Positions 42,854 through 58,345 of a stretch of DNA of 64,000 bases are shown here, one piece after another. This DNA is from Megachile rotundata. Its lineage: Eukaryota; Arthropoda; Insecta; Hymenoptera; Megachilidae. Each line of letters begins with the position of its first letter. Position 1 is the stretch's first letter. The stretch spans positions 20,332-84,331 of the forward strand of contig NW_027474110.1 of NCBI RefSeq assembly GCF_050947335.1, given 5' to 3'. Under the pieces are notes generated by a model. The model was not told the origin of the DNA, did not search any database, and worked only from the letters and a program-made list of their open reading frames with translations. The position numbers and the translations under genes are program-made.

Positions 42854-44504
42854 TTATCGACAGATCGACAATTACTATTCTTATTACACTCCCTGTTATC
42901 AATCTAACTCATATTATTAACCATATTATGCTTATATGATCGGTAGAACGATAATTACTATACTTATTACTCTTATTATTATCAATCTAACTCATATTAT
43001 TAGCCATATTATGCTTATATGATCGATAGAACGACAATTACTATACTTATTACTCTTATTATTATCAATCTCACTCATATTATGAGCCATATTATGCTTA
43101 TATGATCGATAGGACGACAATTACTATACTGATTAGTCTTATTATTATCAATCTAACTCATATTATTAGCCATATTATGCTTATGTGGTCGAAAGAACGA
43201 TAATTACTATACTTATTACTCTTATTATTATCAATCTTACTCATATTATTAGACATATTATGCTTATATGATCGATAGGACGACAATTACTATACTTACT
43301 ACTCTAATTATTATCAATCTAACTCATATTATTAGCCATATTATGCTTATATGATCGACAGAACGACAATTACTATTCTTATTACACTCCCTGTTATCAA
43401 TCTAACTCATATTATTAACCATATTATGCTTATATGATCCATGGAACGACAATTACTATACTTACTACTCTTATTATTATCAATCTAACTCATATTATTA
43501 ACCATATTATGCTTATGTGATCGAGAGAACGACAATTACTATACTTATTACTCTTATTATTATCAATCTAACTCATATTATTAGCCATATTATGCTTACA
43601 TGATCGATAGGACGACAATTACTATACTTATTACTCTTATTATTATCAATCTAACTCATATTATTAGCCATATTATGCTTATATGATCGATAGAACGACA
43701 ATTACTATACTCACTACTCCTACTATTATCAATCTAACTCATATTATTAGCCATATTATGCTTATATGATCGATAGGACGAGAATTACTATACTTATTAC
43801 TCTTATTATTATCAATCTAACTCATATTATTAGACATATTATGCTTATATGATCGCCAGAACTACAATTACTATTCTTATTACACTCCCTGTTATCAATC
43901 TAACTCATATTATTAACCATATGATGCTTATATGATCGATGGAACGACAATTACTATGCTTATTACTCTTATTATTATCAATCTAACTCATATTATTAGC
44001 CATAATATGCTTATATGATCGATAGACCGACAATTATTGTACTTCTTACACTCACTATTATCAATCTAACTCATATTATTAACCATATTATGCTTATATG
44101 ATCGATAGAACGACAATTACTGTACTTATTACTCTTCTCATTATCAATCTCACTCATATTATTAGCCATATTATGCCTATATGATCGATAGAACGACAAT
44201 TACTATACTTACTACTCTTATTATTATCAATCTGCCTCATATTATTAACCATATTATGCACATATGATCGATAGAGCGACAATTACTGTACTTATTACTC
44301 TTACTATTATCAATCTAACTCATATTATTAGCCATATTATGCTTATATGATCGATAGGACGACAATTACTATACTCACTACTCTTATTGTTATCAATCTA
44401 ACTCCAATTATTTACCATATTATGCAAATATGATCGATAGAACGACAATTACTATACTCATTACTCTTTTTGTTATCAATCTAACTCATATTATTAACCA
44501 TATG
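42854..44504. repeat. Satellite with GATCCATGG, CTCCTAC and GACCGAC variants
   Basis: Twenty monomers. The first part (GATCGACAG, GATCCATGGAACG, GATCGAGAG, GCTTACATG) resembles about 33061-33310 and 62330-62580. The second part, about 43594-44504, is repeated at about 46742-47652 (offset 3148 = 38 x 83 minus two 80-bp monomers). It carries CTACTCCTACTATT (43711), GATCGCCAGAACTAC, CATATGATG and the GACCGAC cassette (44026). Confidence 0.82.
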
Positions 44505-46225
44505 ATGCTTATATTACCGATAGAACGACAATTACTATACTCATTACTCTTATTATTATCAATCTAACTCATATTATTAGCCATAATATGCTTATATGAT
44601 CGATAGAACAATTACTATACTTATTACTCTTATTATTATCAATCTAACTCTTATTATTAGCCATATTATGCTTATATGATCGATAGAACGACAATTACTA
44701 TACTTATTACTCTTATTATTATAAATCTAACTCATATTATTAGCCATATAATGCTTATATGATCGATAGAACGACAATTACTATACTTATTTCTCTTATT
44801 ATTATCAATCTAACTCATATTATTAACCATATTATGCTAATATGATCGATAGAACGACAATTACTATACTTATAACTCTTATTATTATCAATCTAACTCA
44901 TATTATTAGCCATATTATGCTTATATGATCGATAGAACGACAATTACTATACTTATTACTCTTATTATTATCAATCTCACTCATATTATGAGCCATATTA
45001 TGCTTATATGATCGATAGGACGACAATTACTATACTTATTAGTCTTATTATTATCAATCTAACTCATATTATCAGCCATATTATGCTTATGTGGTCGAAA
45101 GAACGATAATTACTATACTTATTACTCTTATTATTATCAATCTAACTCATATTATTAGACATATTATGCTTATATGATCGATAGGACGACAATTACTATA
45201 CTTACTACTCTTATTATTATCAATCTAACTCATATTATTAGCCATATTATGCTTATATGACCGATAGGACGACAATTACTATACTTATTATACTTATTTT
45301 TATCAACCTAACTCATATTATTAGCCATATTATGCTTAAATGATCGATAGAACGACAATTACTATACTCCTTACTCTCATTATTATCAATCTAACTCATA
45401 TTATTAGCCATATTATGCTTATATTACCGATAGAACGACAATTACTATACTCATTACTCTTATTATTATCAATCTAACTCATATTATTAGCCATAATATG
45501 CTTATATGATCGATAGAACAATTACTATACTTATTACTCTTATTATTATCAATCTAACTCATATTATTAGCCATATTATGCTTATATGATCAACAGAACG
45601 ACAATTACTATTCTTATTACACTCCCTGTTATCAATCTAACTCATATTATTAACCATATTATGCTTATATGATCGGTAGAGCGACAATTACTATACTTAT
45701 TACTCTTATTATTATCAATCTAACTCATATTATGAACCATATTATGCATATGTGATCGATAGAACGACAATTACTGTACTTATTACTCTTATTGTTATCA
45801 ACCTAACTCCTATTATTAGGCATATTATGCTTTTATGATCGATAGATCCACATTTACTATACCCATTACTCTTATTGTTATCAATCTAACTCCAATTATT
45901 AACCATATTATGCAAATATGATCGATAGAAAGACAATTACTATACTCATTACTCTTTTTGTTATCAATCTAACTCATATTATTAGCCATATTATGCTTAT
46001 ATGATCGATAGGACGACAATTACTATACTTATTACTCTTATTATTATCAATCTAACTCATATTATTAGCCATATTATGCTTATATGATCGATAGAACGAC
46101 AATTACTATACTTATTACTCTTATTATTATAAATCTAACTCATATTATTAGCCATATAATGCTTATATGATCGATAGAACGACAATTACTATACTTATTA
46201 CTCTTATTATTATCAATCTAACTCA
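44505..46225. repeat. About 1.7-kb duplication, copy 1 (offset 4061)
   Basis: Repeated at 48566-50286; the marker TTATAACTCTT lies at 44870 and 48931. Contains two 80-bp monomers (44605, 45515). Differences from copy 2 include CTCTTATTATTAGCC near 44647, TTATACTTATTTTT near 45289 and GCATATGTG near 45746. The offset is 49 x 83 minus 6. Confidence 0.83.
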
Positions 46226-46379
46226 TATTATTAGACATATTATGCTTATATGATCGATAGGACGACAATTACTATACTTACTACTCTTATTATTATCAAT
46301 CTAACTCATATTATTAGCCATATTATGCTTATATGATCGATAGGACGACAATTACTATACTTATTATTCTTATTTTTAT

Positions 46380-49300
46380 CAACCTAACTCATATTATTAG
46401 CCATATTATGCTTAAATGATCGATAGAACGACAATTACTATACTCATTACTCTCATTATTATCAATCTAACTCATATTATTAGCCATATTATGCTTATAT
46501 TATCGACAGAACGACAATTACTATTCTTATTACACTCCCTGTTATCAATCTAACTCATATTATTATCCATATTATGCTTATATGATCGGTAGAACGATAA
46601 TTACTATACTTATTACTCTTATTATTATCAATCTAACTCATATTATTAGACATATTATGCTTATATGATCGATAGGACGACAATTACTATACTTACTACT
46701 CTTATTATTATCAATCTAACTCATATTATTAGCCATATTATGCTTATATGATCGATAGGAAGACAATTACTATACTTATTACTCTTATTATTATCAATCT
46801 AACTCATATTATTAGCCATATTATGCTTATATGATCGATAGAACGACAATTACTATACTCACTACTCCTACTATTATCAATCTAACTCATATTATTAGCC
46901 ATATTATGCTTATATGATCGATAGGACGAGAATTACTATACTTATTACTCTTATCATTATCAATCTAACTCATATTATTAGCCATATTATGCTTATATGA
47001 TCGCCAGAACTACAATTACTATTCTTATTACACTCCCTGTTATCAATCTAACTCATATTATTAACCATATGATGCTTATATGATCGATGGAACGACAATT
47101 ACTATGCTTATTACTCTTATTATTATCAATCTAACTCATATTATTAGCCATAATATGCTTATATGATCGATAGACCGACAATTATTGTACTTCTTACACT
47201 CACTATTATCAATCTAACTCATATTATTAACCATATTATGCTTATATGATCGATAGAACGACAATTACTGTACTTATTACTCTTCTCATTATCAATCTCA
47301 CTCATATTATTAGCCATATTATGCCTATATGATCGATAGAACGACAATTACTATACTTACTACTCTTATTATTATCAATCTACCTCATATTATTAACCAT
47401 ATTATGCACATATGATCGATAGAGCGACAATTACTGTACTTATTACTCTTACTATTATCAATCTAACTCATATTATTAGCCATATTATGCTTATATGATC
47501 GATAGGACGACAATTACTATACTCACTACTCTTATTGTTATCAATCTAACTCCAATTATTTACCATATTATGCAAATATGATCGATAGAACGACAATTAC
47601 TATACTCATTACTCTTTTTGTTATCAATCTAACTCATATTATTAACCATATTATGCTTATATGATCGATAGAACGACAATTACTATACTTATTACTCTTA
47701 TCATTATCAATCTAACTCATATTATTAGCCATATTATGCTTATATGATCGATAGAACGACAATTACTATACGTATTACTCTTATTATTATCAATCTAACT
47801 CATATTATTAACCATATTATGCTTATGTGGTCGATAGAACGACAATTACTATACTCCTTACTCTCATTATTATCAATCTAACTCATATTATTAGCCATAT
47901 TATGCTTATATTATCGACAGAACGACAATTACTATTCTTATTACACTCCCTGTTATCAATCTAACTCATATTATTAACCATATTATGCTTATATGATCGG
48001 TAGAACGATAATTACTATACTTATTACTCTTATTATTATCAATCTAACTCATATTATTAGCCATATTATGCTTATATGATCGATAGAACGACAATTACTA
48101 TACTTATTACTCTTATTATTATCAATCTCACTCATATTATGAGCCATATTATGCTTGTATGATCGATAGGACGACAATTACTATACTTATTAGTCTTATT
48201 ATTATCAATCTAACTCATATTATTAGCCATATTATGCTTATGTGAACGAAGGAACGATAATTACTATACTTATTACTCTTATTATTATCAATCTAACTCA
48301 TATTATTAGACATATTATGCTTATATGATCGATAGGACGACAATTACTATACTTACTACTCTTATTATTATCAATCTAACTCATATTATTAGCCATATTA
48401 TGCTTATATGATCGATAGGACGACAATTACTATACTTATTATTCTTATTTTTATCAACCTAACTCATATTATTAGCCATATTATGCTTAAATGATCGATA
48501 GAACGACAATTACTATACTCCTTACTCTCATTATTATCAATCTAACTCATATTATTAGCCATATTATGCTTATATTACCGATAGAACGACAATTACTATA
48601 CTCATTACTCTTATTATTATCAATCTAACTCATATTATTAGCCATAATATGCTTATATGATCGATAGAACAATTACTATACTTATTACTCTTATTATTAT
48701 CAATCTAACTCATATTATTAGCCATATTATGCTTATATGATCGATAGAACGACAATTACTATACTTATTACTCTTATTATTATAAATCTAACTCATATTA
48801 TTAGCCATATAATGCTTATATGATCGATAGAACGACAATTACTATACTTATTTCTCTTATTATTATCAATCTAACTCATATTATTAACCATATTATGCTA
48901 ATATGATCGATAGAACGACAATTACTATACTTATAACTCTTATTATTATCAATCTAACTCATATTATTAGCCATATTATGCTTATATGATCGATAGAACG
49001 ACAATTACTATACTTATTACTCTTATTATTATCAATCTCACTCATATTATGAGCCATATTATGCTTATATGATCGATAGGACGACAATTACTATACTTAT
49101 TAGTCTTATTATTATCAATCTAACTCATATTATCAGCCATATTATGCTTATGTGGTCGAAAGAACGATAATTACTATACTTATTACTCTTATTATTATCA
49201 ATCTAACTCATATTATTAGACATATTATGCTTATATGATCGATAGGACGACAATTACTATACTTACTACTCTTATTATTATCAATCTAACTCATATTATT

Positions 49301-49645
49301 AGCCATATTATGCTTATATGACCGATAGGACGACAATTACTATACTTATTATTCTTATTTTTATCAACCTAACTCATATTATTAGCCATATTATGCTTAA
49401 ATGATCGATAGAACGACAATTACTATACTCCTTACTCTCATTATTATCAATCTAACTCATATTATTAGCCATATTATGCTTATATTACCGATAGAACGAC
49501 AATTACTATACTCATTACTCTTATTATTATCAATCTAACTCATATTATTAGCCATAATATGCTTATATGATCGATAGAACAATTACTATACTTATTACTC
49601 TTATTATTATCAATCTAACTCATATTATTAGCCATATTATGCTTA
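46380..49645. repeat. About 3.3-kb duplication, copy 1 (offset 6960)
   Basis: Matches 53340-56605 with only scattered differences: CATATTATG against CACATTATG near 46404, CTCATTACTCTC against CTCCTTACTCTC near 46444, TTATCCAT against TTAACCAT near 46565, TTACACTCC against TTAGACTCC near 47943, GTGAACGAAGG against GTGGACGAAGG near 48242. The offset 6960 equals 84 x 83 minus 12, explained by four 80-bp monomers. The last 1.1 kb also belongs to the offset-4061 duplication, so this unit was assembled from earlier ones. Confidence 0.87.
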
Positions 49646-52600
49646 TATGATCAACAGAACGACAATTACTATTCTTATTACACTCCCTGTTATCAATCTA
49701 ACTCATATTATTAACCATATTATGCTTATATGATCGGTAGAGCGACAATTACTATACTTATTACTCTTATTATTATCAATCTAACTCATATTATGAACCA
49801 TATTATGCATATATGATCGATAGAACGACAATTACTGTACTTATTACTCTTATTATTATCAACCTAACTCCTATTATTAGGCATATTATGCTTTTATGAT
49901 CGATAGATCCACATTTACTATACCCATTACTCTTATTGTTATCAATCTAACTCCAATTATTAACCATATTATGCAAATATGATCGATAGAAAGACAATTA
50001 CTATACTCATTACTCTTTTTGTTATCAATCTAACTCATATTATTAGCCATATTATGCTTATATGATCGATAGGACGACAATTACTATACTTATTACTCTT
50101 ATTATTATCAATCTAACTCATATTATTAGCCATATTATGCTTATATGATCGATAGAAGGACAATTACTATACTTATTACTCTTATTATTATAAATCTAAC
50201 TCATATTATTAGCCATATAATGCCTATATGATCGATAGAACGACAATTACTATACTTATTACTCTTATTATTATCAATCCAACTCATATTATTAACCATA
50301 TTATGCTAATATGATCGATAGAACGACAATTACTATTCTTATTACACTCCCTGTTATCAATCTAACTCATATTATTAACCATATTATGCTTATATGATCG
50401 GTAGAACGATAATTACTATACTTATTACTCTTATTATTATCAATCTAACTTATATTATTAGCCATATTATGCTTATATGATCGATAGAACGACTATTACT
50501 ATACTTATTACTCTTATTATTATCAATCTCACTCATATTATGAGCCATATTATGCTTGTATGATCGATAGGACGACAATTACTATACTTATTAGTCTTAT
50601 TATTATCAATCTAACTCATATTATTAGCCATATTATGCTTATGTGGACGAAGGAACGATAATTACTATACTTATTACTCTTATTATTATCAATCTAACTC
50701 ATATTATTAGACATATTATGCTTATATGATCGATAGGACGACAATTACTATACTTACTACTCTTATTATTATCAATCTAACTCATATTATTAGCCATATT
50801 ATGCTTATATGATCGATAGGACGACAATTACTATACTTATTATTCTTATTTTTATCAACCTAACTCATATTATTAGCCATATTATGCTTAAATGATCGAT
50901 AGAACGACAATTACTATACTCCTTACTCTCATTATTATCAATCTAACTCATATTATTAGCCATATTATGCTTATATTACCGATAGAACGACAATTACTAT
51001 ACTCATTACTCTTATTATTATCCATCTAACTCATATTATTAGCCATAATATGCTTATATGATCGATAGAACAATTACTATACTTATTACTCTTATTATTA
51101 TCAATCTAACTCATATTATTAGCCATATTATGCTTATATGATCGATAGAACGACAATTACTATACTTATTACTCTTATTATTATCAATCTCACTCATATT
51201 ATGAGCCATATTATGCTTATATGATCGATAGGACGACAATTACTATACTTATTAGTCTTATTATTATCAATCTAACTCATATTATCAGCCATATTATGCT
51301 TATGTGGTCGAAAGAACGATAATTACTATACTTATTACTCTTATTATTATCAATCTAACTCATATTATTAGACATATTATGCTTATATGATCGATAGGAC
51401 GACAATTACTATACTTACTACTCTTATTATTATCAATCTAACTCATATTATTAGCCATATTATGCTTATATGACCGATAGGACGACAATTACTATACTTA
51501 TTATTCTTATTTTTATCAACCTAACTCATATTATTAGCCATATTATGCTTAAATGATCGATAGAACGACAATTACTATACTCCTTACTCTCATTATTATC
51601 AATCTAACTCATATTATTAGCCATATTATGCTTATATTACCGATAGAACGACAATTACTATACTCATTACTCTTATTATTATCAATCTAACTCATATTAT
51701 TAGCCATATTATGCACATATGATCGATAGAGCGACAATTACTGTACTTGTTACTCTTACTATTATCAATCTAACTCATATTATTAGCCATATTATGCAAA
51801 TATGATCGATAGAACGACAATTACTATACTCATTACTCTTTTAGTTATCAATCTAACTCATATTATTAGCCATATTATGCTTATATGATCGATAGGACGA
51901 CAATTACTATACTCATTACTCTTATTATTATCAATCTAACTCATATTATTAGCCATATTCTGCTAATGTGATCGATAGAACGACAATTACTATACTCATT
52001 ACTCTTATTATTAACAATCTAACTCTTATTATTAGCCATATTATGCTTATATGATCGATAGAACGACAATTACTATACTCACTACTCTTATTATTATCAA
52101 TCTAACTCATACTATTAGCCATAATATGCTTATATGATCGATAGACCGACAATTACTGTACTTCTTACACTCACTATTATCAAACTAACTCATATTATTA
52201 ACCATATTATGCTTATATGATCGATAGAACGACAATTACTGTACTTATTACTCTTCTCATTATCAATCTCACTCATATTATTAGCCATATTATGCCTATA
52301 TGATCGATAGAACGACAATTACTATACTTACTACTCTTATTATTATCAATCTACCTCATACTATTAACCATATTATGCACATATGATCGATAGAGCGACA
52401 ATTACTGTACTTGTTACTCTTACTATTATCAATCTAACTCATATTATTAGCCATATTATGCAAATATGATCGATAGAACGACAATTACTATACTCATTAC
52501 TCTTTTAGTTATCAATCTAACTCATATTATTAGCCATATTATGCTTATATGATCGATAGGACGACAATTACTATACTCATTACTCTTATTATTAACAATC

Positions 52601-53339
52601 TAACTCTTATTATTAGCCATATTATGCTTATATGATCGATAGAACGACAATTACTATACTCATTACTCTTATTATTATCAATCTAACTCATATTATTAGC
52701 CATAATATGCTTATATGATCGATAGAACAATTACTATACTTATTACTCTTATTATTATCAATCTAACTCATATTATTAGCCATATTATGCTTATATGATC
52801 AACAGAACGACAATTACTATTCTTATTACACTCCCTGTTATCAATCTAACTCATATTATTAACCATATTATGCTTATATGATCGGTAGAGCGACAATTAC
52901 TATACTTATTACTCTTATTATTATCAATCTGACTCATATTATGAACCATATTATGCATATATGATCGATAGAACGACAATTACTGTACTTATTACTCTTA
53001 TTGTTATCAACCTAACTCCTATTATTAGGCATATTATGCTTTTATGATCGATAGATCCACATTTACTATACCCATTACTCTTATTGTTATCAATCTAACT
53101 CCAATTATTAACCATATTATGCAAATATGATCGATAGAAAGACAATTACTATACTCATTACTCTTTTTGTTATCAATCTAACTCATATTATTAGCCATAT
53201 TATGCTTATATGATCGATAGGACGACAATTACTATACTTATTACTCTTATTATTATCAATCTAACTCATATTATTAACCATATTATGCTAATATGATCGA
53301 TAGAACGACAACTACTATACTTATTACTCTTATTTTTAT
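49646..53339. repeat. Satellite between the two 3.3-kb copies
   Basis: About 45 monomers. 48566-50286 continues the offset-4061 duplication into this stretch. Then come GTGGACGAAGG (50643), GTGGTCGAAAG (51305), 80-bp monomers (51067, 52724), a GACCGAC cassette (52145) and CTCTTTTAGTTATC monomers at about 51838 and 52500. The pair GCACATATG with TACTTGTTACTC occurs near 51714 and 52376. Confidence 0.8.
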
Positions 53340-56300
53340 CAACCTAACTCATATTATTAGCCACATTATGCTTAAATGATCGATAGAACGACAATTACTA
53401 TACTCCTTACTCTCATTATTATCAATCTAACTCATATTATTAGCCATATTATGCTTATATTATCGACAGAACGACAATTACTATTCTTATTACACTCCCT
53501 GTTATCAATCTAACTCATATTATTAACCATATTATGCTTATATGATCGGTAGAACGATAATTACTATACTTATTACTCTTATTATTATCAATCTAACTCA
53601 TATTATTAGACATATTATGCTTATATGATCGATAGGACGACAATTACTATACTTACTACTCTTATTATTATCAATCTAACTCATATTATTAGCCATATTA
53701 TGCTTATATGATCGATAGGAAGACAATTACTATACTTATTACTCTTATTATTATCAATCTAACTCATATTATTAGCCATATTATGCTTATATGATCGATA
53801 GAACGACAATTACTATACTCACTACTCCTACTATTATCAATCTAACTCATATTATTAGCCATATTATGCTTATATGATCGATAGGACGAGAATTACTATA
53901 CTTATTACTCTTATCATTATCAATCTAACTCATATTATTAGCCATATTATGCTTATATGATCGCCAGAACTACAATTACTATTCTTATTACACTCCCTGT
54001 TATCAATCTAACTCATATTATTAACCATATGATGCTTATATGATCGATGGAACGACAATTACTATGCTTATTACTCTTATTATTATCAATCTAACTCATA
54101 TTATTAGCCATAATATGCTTATATGATCGATAGACCGACAATTATTGTACTTCTTACACTCACTATTATCAATCTAACTCATATTATTAACCATATTATG
54201 CTTATATGATCGATAGAACGACAATTACTGTACTTATTACTCTTCTCATTATCAATCTCACTCATATTATTAGCCATATTATGCCTATATGATCGATAGA
54301 ACGACAATTACTATACTTACTACTCTTATTATTATCAATCTACCTCATATTATTAACCATATTATGCACATATGATCGATAGAGCGACAATTACTGTACT
54401 TATTACTCTTACTATTATCAATCTAACTCATATTATTAGCCATATTATGCTTATATGATCGATAGGACGACAATTACTATACTCACTACTCTTATTGTTA
54501 TCAATCTAACTCCAATTATTTACCATATTATGCAAATATGATCGATAGAACGACAATTACTATACTCATTACTCTTTTTGTTATCAATCTAACTCATATT
54601 ATTAACCATATTATGCTTATATGATCGATAGAACGACAATTACTATACTTATTACTCTTATCATTATCAATCTAACTCATATTATTAGCCATATTATGCT
54701 TATATGATCGATAGAACGACAATTACTATACGTATTACTCTTATTATTATCAATCTAACTCATATTATTAACCATATTATGCTTATGTGGTCGATAGAAC
54801 GACAATTACTATACTCCTTACTCTCATTATTATCAATCTAACTCATATTATTAGCCATATTATGCTTATATTATCGACAGAACGACAATTACTATTCTTA
54901 TTAGACTCCCTGTTATCAATCTAACTCATATTATTAACCATATTATGCTTATATGATCGGTAGAACGATAATTACTATACTTATTACTCTTATTATTATC
55001 AATCTAACTCATATTATTAGCCATATTATGCTTATATGATCGATAGAACGACAATTACTATACTTATTACTCTTATTATTATCAATCTCACTCATATTAT
55101 GAGCCATATTATGCTTGTATGATCGATAGGACGACAATTACTATACTTATTAGTCTTATTATTATCAATCTAACTCATATTATTAGCCATATTATGCTTA
55201 TGTGGACGAAGGAACGATAATTACTATACTTATTACTCTTATTATTATCAATCTAACTCATATTATTAGACATATTATGCTTATATGATCGATAGGACGA
55301 CAATTACTATACTTACTACTCTTATTATTATCAATCTAACTCATATTATTAGCCATATTATGCTTATATGATCGATAGGACGACAATTACTATACTTATT
55401 ATTCTTATTTTTATCAACCTAACTCATATTATTAGCCATATTATGCTTAAATGATCGATAGAACGACAATTACTATACTCCTTACTCTCATTATTATCAA
55501 TCTAACTCATATTATTAGCCATATTATGCTTATATTACCGATAGAACGACAATTACTATACTCATTACTCTTATTATTATCAATCTAACTCATATTATTA
55601 GCCATAATATGCTTATATGATCGATAGAACAATTACTATACTTATTACTCTTATTATTATCAATCTAACTCATATTATTAGCCATATTATGCTTATATGA
55701 TCGATAGAACGACAATTACTATACTTATTACTCTTATTATTATAAATCTAACTCATATTATTAGCCATATAATGCTTATATGATCGATAGAACGACAATT
55801 ACTATACTTATTTCTCTTATTATTATCAATCTAACTCATATTATTAACCATATTATGCTAATATGATCGATAGAACGACAATTACTATACTTATAACTCT
55901 TATTATTATCAATCTAACTCATATTATTAGCCATATTATGCTTATATGATCGATAGAACGACAATTACTATACTTATTACTCTTATTATTATCAATCTCA
56001 CTCATATTATGAGCCATATTATGCTTATATGATCGATAGGACGACAATTACTATACTTATTAGTCTTATTATTATCAATCTAACTCATATTATCAGCCAT
56101 ATTATGCTTATGTGGTCGAAAGAACGATAATTACTATACTTATTACTCTTATTATTATCAATCTAACTCATATTATTAGACATATTATGCTTATATGATC
56201 GATAGGACGACAATTACTATACTTACTACTCTTATTATTATCAATCTAACTCATATTATTAGCCATATTATGCTTATATGACCGATAGGACGACAATTAC

Positions 56301-56605
56301 TATACTTATTATTCTTATTTTTATCAACCTAACTCATATTATTAGCCATATTATGCTTAAATGATCGATAGAACGACAATTACTATACTCCTTACTCTCA
56401 TTATTATCAATCTAACTCATATTATTAGCCATATTATGCTTATATTACCGATAGAACGACAATTACTATACTCATTACTCTTATTATTATCAATCTAACT
56501 CATATTATTAGCCATAATATGCTTATATGATCGATAGAACAATTACTATACTTATTACTCTTATTATTATCAATCTAACTCATATTATTAGCCATATTAT
56601 GCTTA
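53340..56605. repeat. About 3.3-kb duplication, copy 2 (offset 6960)
   Basis: Colinear with 46380-49645, ending where this copy has GTGGTCGATAG and the other has GATCAACAG. Its final 1820 bp (54786-56605) is at the same time the first unit of the next series of repeats. Confidence 0.87.
54786..56605. repeat. 22-mer unit (1820 bp), first of series
   Basis: Runs from one GTGGTCGATAG monomer to the next. It contains two 80-bp monomers (55626, 56536), so 22 x 83 minus 6 = 1820. Internal markers: GTGGACGAAGG near 55203, CATATAATGC, TTATAACTCTT (55891), GTGGTCGAAAG near 56113 and GACCGATAGG near 56281. Confidence 0.88.
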
Positions 56606-58345
56606 TGTGGTCGATAGAACGACAATTACTATACTCCTTACTCTCATTATTATCAATCTAACTCATATTATTAGCCATATTATGCTTATATTATCGACAG
56701 AACGACAATTACTATTCTTATTACACTCCCTGTTATCAATCTAACTCATATTATTAACCATATTATGCTTATATGATCGGTAGAACGATAATTACTATAC
56801 TCATTACTCTTATTATTATCAATCTAACTCATATTATTAGCCATATTATGCTTATATGATCGATAGAACGACAATTACTATACTTATTACTCTTATTATT
56901 ATCAATCTCACTCATATTATGAGCCATATTATGCTTGTATGATCGATAGGACGACAATTACTATACTTATTAGTCTTATTATTATCAATCTAACTCATAT
57001 TATTAGCCATATTATGCTTATGTGGACGAAGGAACGATAATTACTACACTTATTACTCTTATTATTATCAATCTAACTCATATTATTAGACATATTATGC
57101 TTATATGATCGATAGGACGACAATTACTATACTTACTACTCTTATTATTATCAATCTAACTCATATTATTAGCCATATTATGCTTATATGATCGATAGGA
57201 CGACAATTACTATACTTATTATTCTTATTTTTATCAACCTAACTCATATTATTAGCCATATTATGCTTAAATGATCGATAGAACGACAATTACTATACTC
57301 CTTACTCTCATTATTATCAATCTAACTCATATTATTAGCCATATTATGCTTATATTACCGATAGAACGACAATTACTATACTCATTACTCTTATTATTAT
57401 CAATCTAACTCATATTATTAGCCATATTATGCTTATATGATCGATAGGACGACAATTACTATACTTATTACTCTTATTATTATAAATCTAACTCATATTA
57501 TTAGCCATATAATGCTTATATGATCGATAGAACGACAATTACTATACTTATTTCTCTTATTATTATCAATCTAACTCATATTATTAACCATATTATGCTA
57601 ATATGATCGATAGAACGACAATTACTATACTTATAACTCTTATTATTATCAATCTAACTCATATTATTAGCCATATTATGCTTATATGATCGATAGAACG
57701 ACAATTACTATACTTATTACTCTTATTATTATCAATCTCACTCATATTATGAGCCATATTATGCTTATATGATCGATAGGACGACAATTACTATACTTAT
57801 TAGTCTTATTATTATCAATCTAACTCATATTATCAGCCATATTATGCTTATGTGGTCGAAAGAACGATAATTACTATACTTATTACTCTTATTATTATCA
57901 ATCTAACTCATATTATTAGACATATTATGCTTATATGATCGATAGGACGACAATTACTATACTTACTACTCTTATTATTATCAATCTAACTCATATTATT
58001 AGCCATATTATGCTTATATGACCGATAGGACGACAATTACTATACTTATTATTCTTATTTTTATCAACCTAACTCATATTATTAGCCATATTATGCTTAA
58101 ATGATCGATAGAACGACAATTACTATACTCCTTACTCTCATTATTATCAATCTAACTCATATTATTAGCCATATTATGCTTATATTACCGATAGAACGAC
58201 AATTACTATACTCATTACTCTTATTATTATCAATCTAACTCATATTATTAGCCATAATATGCTTATATGATCGATAGAACAATTACTATACTTATTACTC
58301 TTATTATTATCAATCTAACTCATATTATTAGCCATATTATGCTTA
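56606..58345. repeat. 21-mer unit (1740 bp), one 80-bp monomer lost
   Basis: Same order as the 1820-bp unit, but at about 57421 the CATAATATG plus 80-bp monomer pair is replaced by a plain monomer with GGACGAC. The length difference is exactly 80 bp. One 80-bp monomer remains (58276). It shares TACTACACTT near 57044 with the next unit (58784), which unit 1 lacks. Confidence 0.88.
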
